NCBI GenBank assembly: GCA_937901865.1
Contig: CALDID010000071.1
Location: 1 to 26,548, forward strand
Direction: 5' to 3'
From: an uncultured Treponema sp.
GTDB lineage: Bacteria; Spirochaetota; Spirochaetia; Treponematales; Treponemataceae
DNA: 26,548 bases
This document shows positions 1 to 7,225 of the stretch, one piece after another; position 1 is the stretch's first letter, and each line of letters begins with the position of its first letter. Below the pieces are notes generated by a model that did not search any database, had not been told where the DNA came from, and worked only from the letters and a program-made list of their open reading frames with translations. The position numbers were made by a program, and so were the translations under genes.

Positions 1-90
1 GAAATCTAGCCCACAGGGCTTTTCTCAAGCACAGCGTCTTTTGTAAACACAGGGCACGCAGAGCGTGTTTTGTAAAAAGTGCCTGAGGCA
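1..90. repeat. Palindromic repeat cluster, left copy
   Basis: This stretch is built from short perfect hairpins. AGCCC-ACA-GGGCT lies at 8-20, CACGC-AGA-GCGTG at 55-67 and TGCC-TGA-GGCA at 80-90. The last two are joined by TTTTGTAAAA. Bases 54-90 recur almost unchanged at 784-819, on the other side of higBA. The design, a 3-nt loop followed by a TTTTGTAAA linker, also appears before flgL at 21131-21172. I do not know a named family for it. Confidence 0.7.
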
Positions 91-99
91 AAAAAGAAC

Positions 100-139
100 C
101 GAACGAATTGCAAAAAAAGGCAAGGCGTTCGTTTTTTTT
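100..139 (+). terminator. Probable intrinsic terminator
   Basis: CGAACG..TTGC at 100-111 can pair with GCAA..CGTTCG at 120-131, with a 2-nt internal mismatch. A run of eight T follows at 132-139. It would end transcription arriving from the left of the window, ahead of higB. Confidence 0.5.
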
Positions 140-196
140 GTTTGAGAGTTTGTTGCGGCATAGAAAAAAAAGAAAATTTGCGCTAAGATACAAATT

Positions 197-478
197 ATGA
201 TACGAACATTCGGCGACAAAGACACCGAAGCGATTTTCAACGGCAATCGTTCCTCTCGTCTTCCTCCAAGCATACAAAACACGGCTCGGCGAAAACTGCG
301 CCTTATAGCAGCTGCGGTTGGTATAGATGATTTGAGAGTACCGCCTGGCAATCGCTTGGAAAAGCTATCTGGCAATCTTTCGGCATATTATTCAATACGC
401 ATAAATGACCAATGGCGTATCGTCTTTCAGTTTGAAAATAAAGGAGCGGACAATGTTAGAATTACAGATTATCACTAA
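197..478 (+). CDS. higB: HigB-type toxin (RelE/ParE superfamily mRNA interferase)
   Basis: A 93-residue protein of the usual HigB length. It has the family pattern: an N-terminal MIRTFGDKDTEAIF segment, a central basic helix with paired Arg/Lys (NTARRKLRLI), and the C-terminal core NRLEKLSGNLSAYYSIRIND followed by QWRIVFQF. HigB toxins cut mRNA on the ribosome and are neutralised by HigA. As usual for hig loci, the toxin gene comes first, and the antitoxin start lies inside its 3' end (26-bp overlap). No strong ribosome-binding site precedes the ATG, but the start matches the family N-terminus. The pair lies between two copies of a palindromic repeat, which suggests it arrived as a unit. The family assignment is firm from the motifs; activity is inferred. 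Confidence 0.88.
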   Translation: MIRTFGDKDTEAIFNGNRSSRLPPSIQNTARRKLRLIAAAVGIDDLRVPPGNRLEKLSGNLSAYYSIRINDQWRIVFQFENKGADNVRITDYH

Positions 479-815
479 TGACAGTTTGGACAATATTCAC
501 CCAGGTCAAGTTTTGAAAGAAGATTTTTTAGAGCCGCTTGAAATCAGCGTGAAAACTCTCTCGGAATCAATTCACATCAGCGAGGAAAATCTGTCTGCGA
601 TAATTGCAGGAGAAAGCGCGGTTACGGCTGATATTGCGATTCGATTTTCGCACTTTTTCGGCACGAGTTCGCAGTTTTGGCTCAATCTGCAAAATATGTA
701 CGACTTGGAAGAAGAAAACAAAAAACACGCAAAAGATTTTCGGCAAATCGTTCCTTTTTCAAAAAAACAACGCCCACAACAGCGCACGCAGAGCGTGTTT
801 TGTAAAAAAGCCTGA
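453..815 (+). CDS. higA: HigA-type antitoxin (XRE-family HTH)
   Basis: A 120-residue antitoxin partner of HigB. The ATG at 453 is chosen over an upstream in-frame ATG at 405 because AAGGAG at 441-446 is well placed and the product then starts like HigA. The segment HPGQVLKEDFLEPLEIS followed by an XRE-type helix-turn-helix (about residues 12-70) and the FFGTSSQFWLNLQNMYDLE motif are diagnostic of HigA. It should bind its own promoter and HigB. The last 18 or so residues (KKQRPQQRTQSVFCKKA) are unlike HigA. They are encoded by the palindromic repeat at 784-819, which also supplies the stop codon. The original C-terminus was therefore probably lost or extended when the repeat was joined. Confidence 0.88.
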   Translation: MLELQIITNDSLDNIHPGQVLKEDFLEPLEISVKTLSESIHISEENLSAIIAGESAVTADIAIRFSHFFGTSSQFWLNLQNMYDLEEENKKHAKDFRQIVPFSKKQRPQQRTQSVFCKKA

Positions 816-851
816 GGCACAAAAATCCCGCGGATTTCACGAACGAAGTGC
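784..851. repeat. Palindromic repeat cluster, right copy
   Basis: Bases 784-819 nearly repeat 54-90: CACGC-AGA-GCGTG at 785-797, the linker TTTTGTAAAA, then GCC-TGA-GGC at 810-818. It continues with AAATCC-CGC-GGATTT and a segment GAACGAAGTGC that resembles GAACGAATTGC in the left copy. The two copies flank higBA as direct repeats. The 5' part is read as the end of higA. Confidence 0.7.
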
Positions 852-870
852 TGGATTTTTTGTATGTCGT

Positions 871-1005
871 CTATTTTACTAAAGTATATACTGTCGAGCC
901 TGTTCTCGAAATTATACGACCGTGCGACACACCAATGAGCCACGATACAACTTCTTCTGCCTTTTCAGTGGAAAATCCGCGTGAAATAAGACAGGTTTCG
1001 ATTTC
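871..1005 (-). pseudogene. Remnant of an unknown coding sequence
   Basis: The minus strand reads without a stop from 1005 to a TAG at 871-873 as a protein-like sequence. It begins EIETCLISRGFSTEKAEEVV and ends in GRIISRTGSTVYTLVK. There is no start codon in frame; upstream the frame runs into the lipoprotein terminator and gene. It looks like the C-terminal 44 codons of a helical protein whose 5' part has been lost. I do not recognise the family. Chance openness over 45 codons is possible, but the amino-acid composition looks genuine. Confidence 0.35.
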
Positions 1006-1014
1006 TAATAGACC

Positions 1015-1060
1015 AAAAAAAAAGACCGAACGAATTTCTCCAATACGCTCGGTCTTTTTG
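1015..1060 (-). terminator. Intrinsic terminator of the lipoprotein gene
   Basis: AAAAAGACCGA at 1018-1028 pairs with TCGGTCTTTTT at about 1049-1059, enclosing a loop of about 20 nt. Read on the minus strand it lies 12 bases past the stop of the lipoprotein gene and ends in a run of nine T. The A and T runs on both sides could let it work in either direction. Confidence 0.8.
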
Positions 1061-1071
1061 TTAGAAAGAGG

Positions 1072-1602
1072 CTATGCCTCTTTTGTGAATGTGATTGTGG
1101 TAGTTTCGCCGTCGTCGGTTTCGCTTAGCACGAAAGTCTGCCAGCTGTCGCTTGTGGTAACAGTTTCCGCCTCTCCGTCAATCGTGATTGTCGCTGTGTT
1201 TCCGTCTACCGTGTATGTGCCTTCCCTGCTTCCTTCGTCGTCTGTATAAGTCGCCTTTCCGTCGCTGAACGCAATCTGTACATCGATGTTGCAGCTATCA
1301 TACATCTCTTTAACAGCGTCTGCGCCTCCCAATAACTCAGTAGCGTCTACTCCGCCCATTGTGGCAGTGTAGCTCTCGCCGCTCTTTGTGATGACGATTG
1401 TTGTACCATCAGCAACGACCGTGATTGTAGAGCCGCTAATGCTGATTGTGGAATCACTTGAAACTATGCTTGTAGCTTTGTAAGTTCCAGAAAGAGTTGT
1501 AGAAGAAGATTCCTCATCATCATCGTCGTCGTTGTTACAACCCACAAACACCAAACAAGCCGCCATCAAAGCAGCAATAAACCATTTAGCTTTCTTTAAC
1601 AT
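1072..1602 (-). CDS. Small secreted lipoprotein, function unknown
   Basis: A 176-residue putative lipoprotein. The N-terminus has a Lys-rich start, a hydrophobic stretch and a lipobox LVFVGC, with Cys22 as the probable lipidated residue. It is followed by NNDDDDDEE and a Ser/Thr linker, a common surface-exposure tether. The rest (about 36-176) is rich in Thr, Ser, Gly and short beta-prone strands such as GTYKATSIV, YTATMGG, GTYTVDGNTATITI and TTTITFTKEA. This is the pattern of a small lipocalin-like or repeated beta-sandwich domain often seen in treponemal lipoproteins. A strong SD (AAGGAGG, 1611-1617 on the complement) and its own terminator suggest a single-gene unit. The lipoprotein nature is well supported; the function is unknown. 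Confidence 0.82.
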   Translation of the reverse strand: MLKKAKWFIAALMAACLVFVGCNNDDDDDEESSSTTLSGTYKATSIVSSDSTISISGSTITVVADGTTIVITKSGESYTATMGGVDATELLGGADAVKEMYDSCNIDVQIAFSDGKATYTDDEGSREGTYTVDGNTATITIDGEAETVTTSDSWQTFVLSETDDGETTTITFTKEA

Positions 1603-1638
1603 AAGAAAAGCCTCCTTAGAAAAAAAGTGATATTTTTA

Positions 1639-1644
1639 ATTATA
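1639..1644 (-). promoter_or_regulatory. Candidate -10 box for the lipoprotein gene
   Basis: TATAAT reads on the minus strand about 37 bases upstream of the lipoprotein ATG, with the SD between. The -35 region is only a T-rich run starting TTGTTT at sub-optimal spacing. The surrounding AT-richness means this could be chance. Confidence 0.4.
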
Positions 1645-1703
1645 ATACTGTAAAAAAAAAAACAATATTTCGCCGAAAATTTATTGTGCAAGGCTCTTTT
1701 TTT

Positions 1704-1940
1704 TCAGCGGGGGCGAAAATTTTTGGAGAAACGGCGGTTTGCCGTCAGCGAGAGCATAAATTTTTGGAGAAACGGGATTTTATTTTCAGCGGAAGAATAA
1801 ATTTTTGGAGAAGCGGGATTTTGCTTTCAGCGGAGAAATAAATTTCTGGAGAAGCGGGATTTTGTTTTCAGGGAAGAAATAAATTTTTGGAGAAAGGGAA
1901 TTTTAGCGTCAGCGGAGGTGAAAAAAATTGGGGAGAAAAA
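1704..1940 (+). repeat. Array of 41-bp tandem repeats
   Basis: TCAGCG-type unit starts fall at 1704, 1745, 1786, 1827, 1868 and 1909, exactly 41 bp apart. There are five full copies and a decayed sixth. A unit begins TCAGCGG, continues with a purine-rich stretch, then AAATTTTTGGAGAA, GCGGGATTTT and a short T-rich end. The copies differ by point changes but hold their length. The array fills the 427-bp gap between the divergent lipoprotein gene and the next gene. A purine run of GAGAAAAA units (1932-1972) follows. Confidence 0.9.
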
Positions 1941-1974
1941 GAGAGAAAAAGAGAGAAAAAAAGAGAAAAAAAAC

Positions 1975-2003
1975 TTTACAGGAAAGGGCTTTAGGCTTAT
2001 AGT
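1975..2003 (+). promoter_or_regulatory. Sigma-70-type promoter
   Basis: TTTACA (1975-1980), a 17-bp spacer and TATAGT (1998-2003) lie just downstream of the repeat array. They are about 27 bases before the ATG of the next gene, with AAGGAGA between. Spacing and position are ideal. Confidence 0.65.
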
Positions 2004-2029
2004 AAAACATATTTTTTAAGGAGATTTGT

Positions 2030-2680
2030 ATGAGAATCGACGGAAACAAAAAGGTCGCGCTGATTGCGGATTTCGCGAAAGAAGCCGTGAAGCTGTGCGA
2101 AAAGATGAGCAAGGACGCAAAACTTTCGATGATTGTCGAGCGAACCGACAAGCTGGAAAAGGATACGACGGCGGCGATAAAAAGCGAACGGGTCGCCTCT
2201 GGCTTGGAAGAAGCCGACAGTGCGAGGGACGCGACGTTTAGCGCAATCGGCTATTTTTTGAAGGGCGCGACGTATTCTCCTGATGCGGCGGTGAATGCGG
2301 CGGCAAAGACTGCGCTTGCAGACTTCGAGAAATACGGTCGAAACATCACAACTGCGCGCTATGAAGAGGAAACAACCTATATTCGTAGCTATTTGGCGGA
2401 CGTTTCCTCTGCGAAATACGAGGATATTACGGCGAAAGTGGCGGGCTTAAAGGATTTGTTCGACAAGCTCGCTTCAGAACAAAATGCGTTCGATACGGCA
2501 TACACCGAGTTTATGAGCGCGGCTTCTGTCGGGAAAAAGAGCGCGACGGCGATTAAAAAGGAGCTTGTGGCGATTTTGAATAAATGCCTTTTGCCGTATG
2601 TGGAGGCTCTTGGGTTTATCGACGATGAGTACAAGGCGTTGGCTGGCGAACTCGAGGCGCGCTTGGCTCGCATAAAGTAA
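2030..2680 (+). CDS. Uncharacterised alpha-helical protein (possibly DUF6261-like)
   Basis: A 216-residue soluble protein with no signal peptide or membrane segment. AAGGAGA at 2018-2024 fixes the ATG at 2030. It is almost entirely helical, with many Ala, Lys and Glu heptad-like stretches, for example AKEAVKLCEKMSKDAKLSMI and LEEADSARDATFSAIGYFLK. The pattern of a leading short strand, an AD..RD segment around residue 62 and a long helical rest recalls DUF6261 proteins, but this is from memory and tentative. It has its own promoter and a terminator, so it is probably monocistronic. Nothing in the neighbours suggests a role. Function unknown. Confidence 0.75.
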   Translation: MRIDGNKKVALIADFAKEAVKLCEKMSKDAKLSMIVERTDKLEKDTTAAIKSERVASGLEEADSARDATFSAIGYFLKGATYSPDAAVNAAAKTALADFEKYGRNITTARYEEETTYIRSYLADVSSAKYEDITAKVAGLKDLFDKLASEQNAFDTAYTEFMSAASVGKKSATAIKKELVAILNKCLLPYVEALGFIDDEYKALAGELEARLARIK

Positions 2681-2700
2681 TCGAAAGGGCAATTTTGCGA

Positions 2701-2740
2701 AACGCTGTTGACTTTGAAAACGGTCAGCGGCGTTTTTTTT
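2701..2740 (+). terminator. Intrinsic terminator
   Basis: AACGCTGTTGAC (2701-2712) pairs with GTCAGCGGCGTT (2723-2734) over 12 positions, two of them G-U pairs. It ends in eight T. It lies 20 bases past the stop of the helical-protein gene. Confidence 0.85.
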
Positions 2741-2840
2741 GAAAAAAGCGAAAAAAAATGAAAAAAAAATTTGCCGCCGCTATTCTTTTTTTTGTATATT
2801 AGATATAGAAGATGTTTTGAACATATATCTTTTTATAAAG

Positions 2841-2858
2841 CGCACTGTGTGCGGGGAG
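2841..2858 (+). promoter_or_regulatory. Hairpin abutting the groL ribosome-binding site
   Basis: CGCAC-TGT-GTGCG at 2841-2853 is a perfect short hairpin. Its last G is the first G of the SD GGGGAG (2853-2858) before groL. No CIRCE operator (TTAGCACTC-N9-GAGTGCTAA) is present between 2681 and 2865. The hairpin could modulate translation, but this is only inference. Confidence 0.35.
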
Positions 2859-2865
2859 TAAATAA

Positions 2866-4494
2866 ATGGCTAAACAGTTGATGTTTAATGAAGAAGCTCG
2901 CAAGAAGCTCTTGAGTGGTGTTGAGCAGATTGCTCAGGCGGTAAAAGTTACTTTGGGACCATGCGGACGCTTGGTTATGCTCGACAAAAAATTCGGCGCA
3001 CCGACCATCACAAAAGACGGCGTTAGCGTGGCAAAAGAAGTGGAGCTCAAAGACCCGTTCGAGAATATGGGCGCACAGCTCGTTCGTGAAGTTGCTTCAA
3101 AAACAAACGACGTGGCAGGCGACGGCACGACAACAGCAACCGTTCTTGCATATTCAATCGTAAAAGAGGGCTTGAAGAGCGTTGCTGCGGGAATGACACC
3201 GATTGAACTCAAGCGCGGAATCGACAAGGCAGTTGCGGTTGCAGTTGAGGCAATCAAGAAGAACAGCCAGCCTGTTAAAGGACAGGAGGACATCACTCAC
3301 GTTGCGACAATCTCTGCAAACAACGACCCAGAAATCGGAAAGATTCTTGCAGAGGCTATCGAGAAAGTCGGAAAAGACGGCGTTATCACGGTTGAAGAGT
3401 CAAAGAATATGGACACAACGGTCAAGACTGTGGAAGGTATGCAGTTCGACCGCGGCTATGTTTCTTCATATTTCGTAACTGACCGCGAGAGAATGGAGTG
3501 CGCATACGACGACCCATATATTCTCATTCACGACAAGAAAATCAGCACAATGAAAGACCTTCTCCCTCTGCTCGAGAAAGTTGCACAGACAGGTCGCCCG
3601 CTCGTGATTATCTGCGAGGATATGGACGGCGAGGCGTTGGCTACATTGGTGTTGAACTCAATCCGCGGCACATTGAAGTGCGTTGCAGTGAAAGCTCCTG
3701 GATTCGGCGACAGAAGAAAGGAAATGCTTCAGGACATCGCAATCCTCACAGGCGGCACGGTTATTTCTGAAGAGCTCGGACTGAAACTCGAGTCAACAGA
3801 AATCGAGCAGCTCGGTCGTGCAAAGAGCGTGAAAATCGACAAAGACAACACTGTCATCGTTGACGGCGCAGGCGCAAAAGACAACATCGCGGCTCGCGTG
3901 GCTGAAATCAAGGGACAGATTGAGAAATCAACGTCTGACTACGACAAAGAGAAGCTCAAGGAACGCTTGGCAAAGCTCTCTGGCGGCGTTGCGGTTATCA
4001 ACATCGGTGCAATCACAGAAACAGAGATGAAAGAGAAGAAGTTCCGCGTGGAAGACACTCTTGCGGCTACTCGCGCGGCTTTGGAAGAGGGAATTGTTCC
4101 TGGCGGCGGAATTGCGCTCATCGAGGCTGCAAAGGCACTCACAGAGGACGCAGCAAAAGACCTTTCGGACGACGAGAAAGTCGGTTTCAAGATTGTTCGC
4201 CGTGCACTCGAAGAGCCGATTCGCCAGATTGCAGACAATGCAGGCGTAGACGGTGCAGTGGTGGCAGAGAGAGCAAAGAACGAAAAGGCTGGCACTGGCT
4301 ACAACGCATACACAGGCGAGTGGGTAGATATGATGAGCGCGGGTGTTATCGACCCTGCGAAGGTTACGCGCTCAGCGTTGCAGAATGCGGCAAGCGTTGC
4401 GGGAATGCTCCTTACAACAGAGTGCGCAATCACCGATATTCCAGAGCCAAAAGCTCCTGCCGCTCCTTCTCCAGACATGGGCGGAATGTACTAA
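2866..4494 (+). CDS. groL: 60-kDa chaperonin GroEL
   Basis: A full-length 542-residue GroEL that forms the double-ring ATP-driven folding chamber with GroES. Hallmarks in order: LGPCGRLVMLDKKFG near the N-terminus, ITKDGVSVAKE, the ATP-site segment NDVAGDGTTTATVLA (about residues 82-97), the apical-domain stretch APGFGDRRKEMLQDIAILTGG, EEGIVPGGGIALIEA, and DPAKVTRSALQNAASVAGML in the second equatorial half. The tail ends in DMGGMY, a short version of the GGM tail. No groES is adjacent, as I recall for Treponema. The SD is GGGGAG. No CIRCE site is seen, so HrcA control is not indicated. The gene ends in a shared bidirectional terminator. Codons are GC-richer and more uniform than in the neighbouring methyltransferase, as expected for a highly expressed gene. 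Confidence 0.99.
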   Translation: MAKQLMFNEEARKKLLSGVEQIAQAVKVTLGPCGRLVMLDKKFGAPTITKDGVSVAKEVELKDPFENMGAQLVREVASKTNDVAGDGTTTATVLAYSIVKEGLKSVAAGMTPIELKRGIDKAVAVAVEAIKKNSQPVKGQEDITHVATISANNDPEIGKILAEAIEKVGKDGVITVEESKNMDTTVKTVEGMQFDRGYVSSYFVTDRERMECAYDDPYILIHDKKISTMKDLLPLLEKVAQTGRPLVIICEDMDGEALATLVLNSIRGTLKCVAVKAPGFGDRRKEMLQDIAILTGGTVISEELGLKLESTEIEQLGRAKSVKIDKDNTVIVDGAGAKDNIAARVAEIKGQIEKSTSDYDKEKLKERLAKLSGGVAVINIGAITETEMKEKKFRVEDTLAATRAALEEGIVPGGGIALIEAAKALTEDAAKDLSDDEKVGFKIVRRALEEPIRQIADNAGVDGAVVAERAKNEKAGTGYNAYTGEWVDMMSAGVIDPAKVTRSALQNAASVAGMLLTTECAITDIPEPKAPAAPSPDMGGMY

Positions 4495-4508
4495 TAAATT
4501 GATTTGAA

Positions 4509-4533
4509 AGCAAGGGGATTTATCCCCTTGTCG
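4509..4533 (-). repeat. Hairpin element, copy 1 (inverted orientation)
   Basis: CAAGGGGATTTATCCCCTTG (4511-4530) is a perfect 9-bp-stem palindrome just downstream of groL. On the minus strand it reads GACAAGGGG...CCCCTTGCT. These are the same outer arms and flanks as the elements at 5458 and 21247, with a different centre. Confidence 0.6.
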
Positions 4534-4541
4534 CATTACAG

Positions 4542-4579
4542 AAAAAGACCTGCTGAAAAACTCTAGCGGGTCTTTTTTT
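4542..4579. terminator. Bidirectional terminator between groL and the methyltransferase; copy 1 of a direct repeat
   Basis: AAAAAGACCTGCT (4542-4554) pairs with AGCGGGTCTTTTT (4565-4577) with one G-T mismatch, followed by more T. A and T runs on both sides let it serve groL (+) and the convergent methyltransferase (-). The same 38 bases recur exactly at 7226-7263. Confidence 0.88.
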
Positions 4580-4586
4580 GTTGAAG

Positions 4587-7145
4587 TTATTGGCGCAAAA
4601 AGCCGTATGCGTAGACTTTTTCGGCAATCTTTGCAGCGAGATTTTTTTGATTATCGCGCAAGGTTTTCAAAAGCTCGTTGTAATGCTCGTCGTTTTCGCT
4701 CTTGCTGTTCATTCGCCCGTTTTTTTCGCCCTGAAAATAGCGGCGAATATCGTAAAAACTTGCGTTTATGTTGATATTCCGCTTTGTAAAATAATAGCTC
4801 CACAGTTCTTTTCCTGCCTCAAATACCGCGGCGGCTTCGCGAGACATTTTCCCTGCCGCTTTCTCTTCCCTTTTTACAAAACCGTCTGTGACGGCAAGAA
4901 GGGAGGTGGTGAGGTCTTTTGAGAAACAGGCTGTGCCTGCTATAAAATCGCGCAGAAACGAACTCATAAAATGACTTTCAAACTCTTTTGCAGAACCAAC
5001 TTCATCTTCGGTGAATGGAATCCAGTTATTCACCCCTGCTTCAGACGTAATGCGGTTCTGAGAGTGAAACAGCGTGAACACAAGGCAATCAAGTTGGAAT
5101 TCGCGGTCGCTTTCCCACGCCCCAGACGGATATAAAAACTGGTCGCGGTCGTTAAGCCAAGTATGTTCTATGCTTTGCCTAATTGCGAAATAAACTGCAC
5201 AAGCAATTAGATTTTCTTTTGAAACCCATAAACCGCGCGGATTTAAGATTTCATCTTTTGAATTCTTTATGTAAACATAGTTGTTGTGCTGAAAATCATT
5301 GCCATTTATGCCATCAAGAAAACCGATACACTCTTTGCTTTGAGGAATTTTGAATTGAGAAATCCAGTTATTTATCACTTGGTCTTTTTTTACGATTGAA
5401 TACAATTTATGACAAATAAAATTATTTTCAGCATCAAAAACATCTGCGATAACTTCTGACAAGGGACTTAAGTCCCTTGCTACATCGAAAGAAGTATATG
5501 TATTCCATACAAAAAAGCCAATCGGAAACTTTCCTTTCACATTATCAAATGTCCAAGATGGAACAATAAACATCTTTTCAAGAGTTGCTTTGAAATAGCT
5601 TCTGAATTGCTCAAACGCAGAACCTTGCCATAGTTTTAACGTTGAGAACTCTCCTATAACGCAACCGCTAAGTTCAAAATATATTCTTGCAAGAAATTGA
5701 ATATATAACTCTCGTGCCGCAGTTCCCATTTTTGAAAAATATAAATCGTGTATCCGCGAACTATTTACGCCTGCTTTTGATTTCTTTCCTTCTGTTGTCG
5801 ATTTTTTAGAAGAAACCTCTGCATACGGAGGATTGATGTAAATCACGAGTTTTTTGCGCTTTTCCGCGTCCGAAATGATGTCGTAGAGTTTTTTGGGCAG
5901 TTTTTCTGTTGAAAAATCGTCATTCAAGAAATCGAATTGAAAAATATGGTCTTCAAACAGATTCAACGCCTCTTTTTTCTCGTCGCCCGTCTTTAAAACC
6001 TGAGCTTTTGCGAGTTCTTTCATCACGTCAACATCGGCTTTGTCGATTGTGCTTGCCCAAATATTGCTTTTGTTGGCTAATCCGTTCAAAAGGTTTCCCG
6101 TTCCCGCACAGCAATCCCAAATCACATATTCATCTTGCCAATTATCGCCCAAAACGTCTGCCAAATATTCCTGCGACTTCTGCACCCAAATCTGCGGCGT
6201 AAAGAAACTGCCTTTTCGCTCTCGCACATCGTTTGGAACAAGCAAATCGCGCCGCTCAATCATATAATTCCAATATTCTTTTTTCGGCGGACGCTCGTAT
6301 ATGTTCCAAAATTGAATATGCGCTTTTTGTCCGTCGTTGAATTCAACGGGAATCGAAGCCTCTTTTCCCATAAAAATCATATTGCTTGGCTTAACTTGAT
6401 ATTCATTTTTGCGAAGAACCACAAGGAGCGATTCTTTGAGGCTTTTATTATCCTCCGACAATAAATCCGCAAGAAAAAAATCCGCGCTCATCACGCCTGC
6501 TTTATTCAATTCTGCCCACGATGCTTCTATTGTCGGCATTACGATTTTTCGCCATTTTTGGTACACAAAGATAAAATTGTTTCGGCTCACCTGTATTTTT
6601 TCCAGCGTGTCGCTTTTGCGCTTAAAGTTTGCTTTTATGAACGAGCGCAATTCGGTTTCATCATCAACGAAGTCAAAAAGGAGCGTTTCGCTGTCTAAAA
6701 TATCTTGAACAAGCGAATACAGCTGCAAAAACTCTTTCGTCGAATGATTTGACGGCGTAACATTCCAGTTAAAATCATTTTGCGAAAAAACGTGAACAAT
6801 CTTATGCCATGGCAAAAATGCAATTTTTTCCGCGTCGAACGCACCCAGAAACTCAGGCGGCACATACTCGTCAAACGTTCTAGCCTTTCCCACCGTCAAA
6901 ATAAGCTGCACGAAACTTTCGTTAATATCGCGCACGCTCCCGCGCTTTGCTTCTGCCCACAAAAGCGATTGCACTTGTTTATTCTCTGTGTTTGAGTCAA
7001 ACAGCATATTCTGTTCTTTTTCCGTCAAAACAGGCGCGACGCAAAAATCAATGTTCCCGATAAACTGTGTTGTATCGAACTTCGCAAAAAAATCCCGCGC
7101 GACTTTTTGCTTTATTTCGTCTTCTCTCACATCTTTATATTTCAT
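4587..7145 (-). CDS. Adenine-specific DNA methyltransferase, possible single-chain (type IIG-like) restriction-modification enzyme
   Basis: An 852-residue protein counted from the ATG at 7145; an upstream in-frame ATG at 7166 lies inside or before the apparent -10 box and is less likely. The catalytic domain is clear: KGSFFTP at about 312-317, the SAM-binding motif DCCAGTGNLL (344-353) and the catalytic motif IV NPPY (438-441), which fits N6-adenine methylation. A C-terminal half of about 400 residues would hold the target-recognition domain. In the N-terminus, an Asp near 33 and the segment LLWAEAKRG (ExK at 65-67) resemble a PD-(D/E)xK nuclease core. That would make it a fused cutter and methylase, but this is uncertain. 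No separate R or S subunit lies nearby. The gene is AT-richer than groL, contains a palindromic element in frame (residues about 552-563), and is bracketed by duplicated terminators, all signs of acquisition. Confidence 0.88.
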   Translation of the reverse strand: MKYKDVREDEIKQKVARDFFAKFDTTQFIGNIDFCVAPVLTEKEQNMLFDSNTENKQVQSLLWAEAKRGSVRDINESFVQLILTVGKARTFDEYVPPEFLGAFDAEKIAFLPWHKIVHVFSQNDFNWNVTPSNHSTKEFLQLYSLVQDILDSETLLFDFVDDETELRSFIKANFKRKSDTLEKIQVSRNNFIFVYQKWRKIVMPTIEASWAELNKAGVMSADFFLADLLSEDNKSLKESLLVVLRKNEYQVKPSNMIFMGKEASIPVEFNDGQKAHIQFWNIYERPPKKEYWNYMIERRDLLVPNDVRERKGSFFTPQIWVQKSQEYLADVLGDNWQDEYVIWDCCAGTGNLLNGLANKSNIWASTIDKADVDVMKELAKAQVLKTGDEKKEALNLFEDHIFQFDFLNDDFSTEKLPKKLYDIISDAEKRKKLVIYINPPYAEVSSKKSTTEGKKSKAGVNSSRIHDLYFSKMGTAARELYIQFLARIYFELSGCVIGEFSTLKLWQGSAFEQFRSYFKATLEKMFIVPSWTFDNVKGKFPIGFFVWNTYTSFDVARDLSPLSEVIADVFDAENNFICHKLYSIVKKDQVINNWISQFKIPQSKECIGFLDGINGNDFQHNNYVYIKNSKDEILNPRGLWVSKENLIACAVYFAIRQSIEHTWLNDRDQFLYPSGAWESDREFQLDCLVFTLFHSQNRITSEAGVNNWIPFTEDEVGSAKEFESHFMSSFLRDFIAGTACFSKDLTTSLLAVTDGFVKREEKAAGKMSREAAAVFEAGKELWSYYFTKRNININASFYDIRRYFQGEKNGRMNSKSENDEHYNELLKTLRDNQKNLAAKIAEKVYAYGFLRQ
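5458..5491 (+). repeat. Hairpin element, copy 2, inside the methyltransferase gene
   Basis: CAAGGGACTTAAGTCCCTTG (5460-5479) is a perfect 20-bp palindrome, preceded by GA and followed by CTACATCGAAAG. It matches the element at 21247-21280 at 29 of 34 positions. It stays in frame and encodes SFDVARDLSPLSE in the methyltransferase. Confidence 0.75.
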
Positions 7146-7154
7146 ACGATTATC

Positions 7155-7160
7155 ATTATA
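7155..7160 (-). promoter_or_regulatory. Candidate -10 box of the methyltransferase gene
   Basis: TATAAT reads on the minus strand and ends nine bases before the ATG at 7145. No SD lies between them. Transcription would begin almost at the ATG, giving a leaderless message if this is the real promoter. The -35 region is weak. Confidence 0.5.
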
Positions 7161-7225
7161 ACACAAAATAAAAAAGAATTACACTAATGCTGATATTGAG
7201 TTTGTGGAATAGGTATTCGCAACAA

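Noticed and set aside
848..1249. 133-residue plus-strand open frame over the lipoprotein gene
   Set aside because: It is the complement of the lipoprotein and its terminator; the minus-strand gene has a signal peptide, lipobox and SD.
2741..2865. CIRCE/HrcA operator before groL
   Set aside because: No TTAGCACTC-N9-GAGTGCTAA or close variant is present; the only inverted repeat is the small hairpin at 2841.
5909..6708. Several plus-strand open frames inside the methyltransferase
   Set aside because: They are shadows of a gene with intact catalytic motifs on the minus strand and have no SD.
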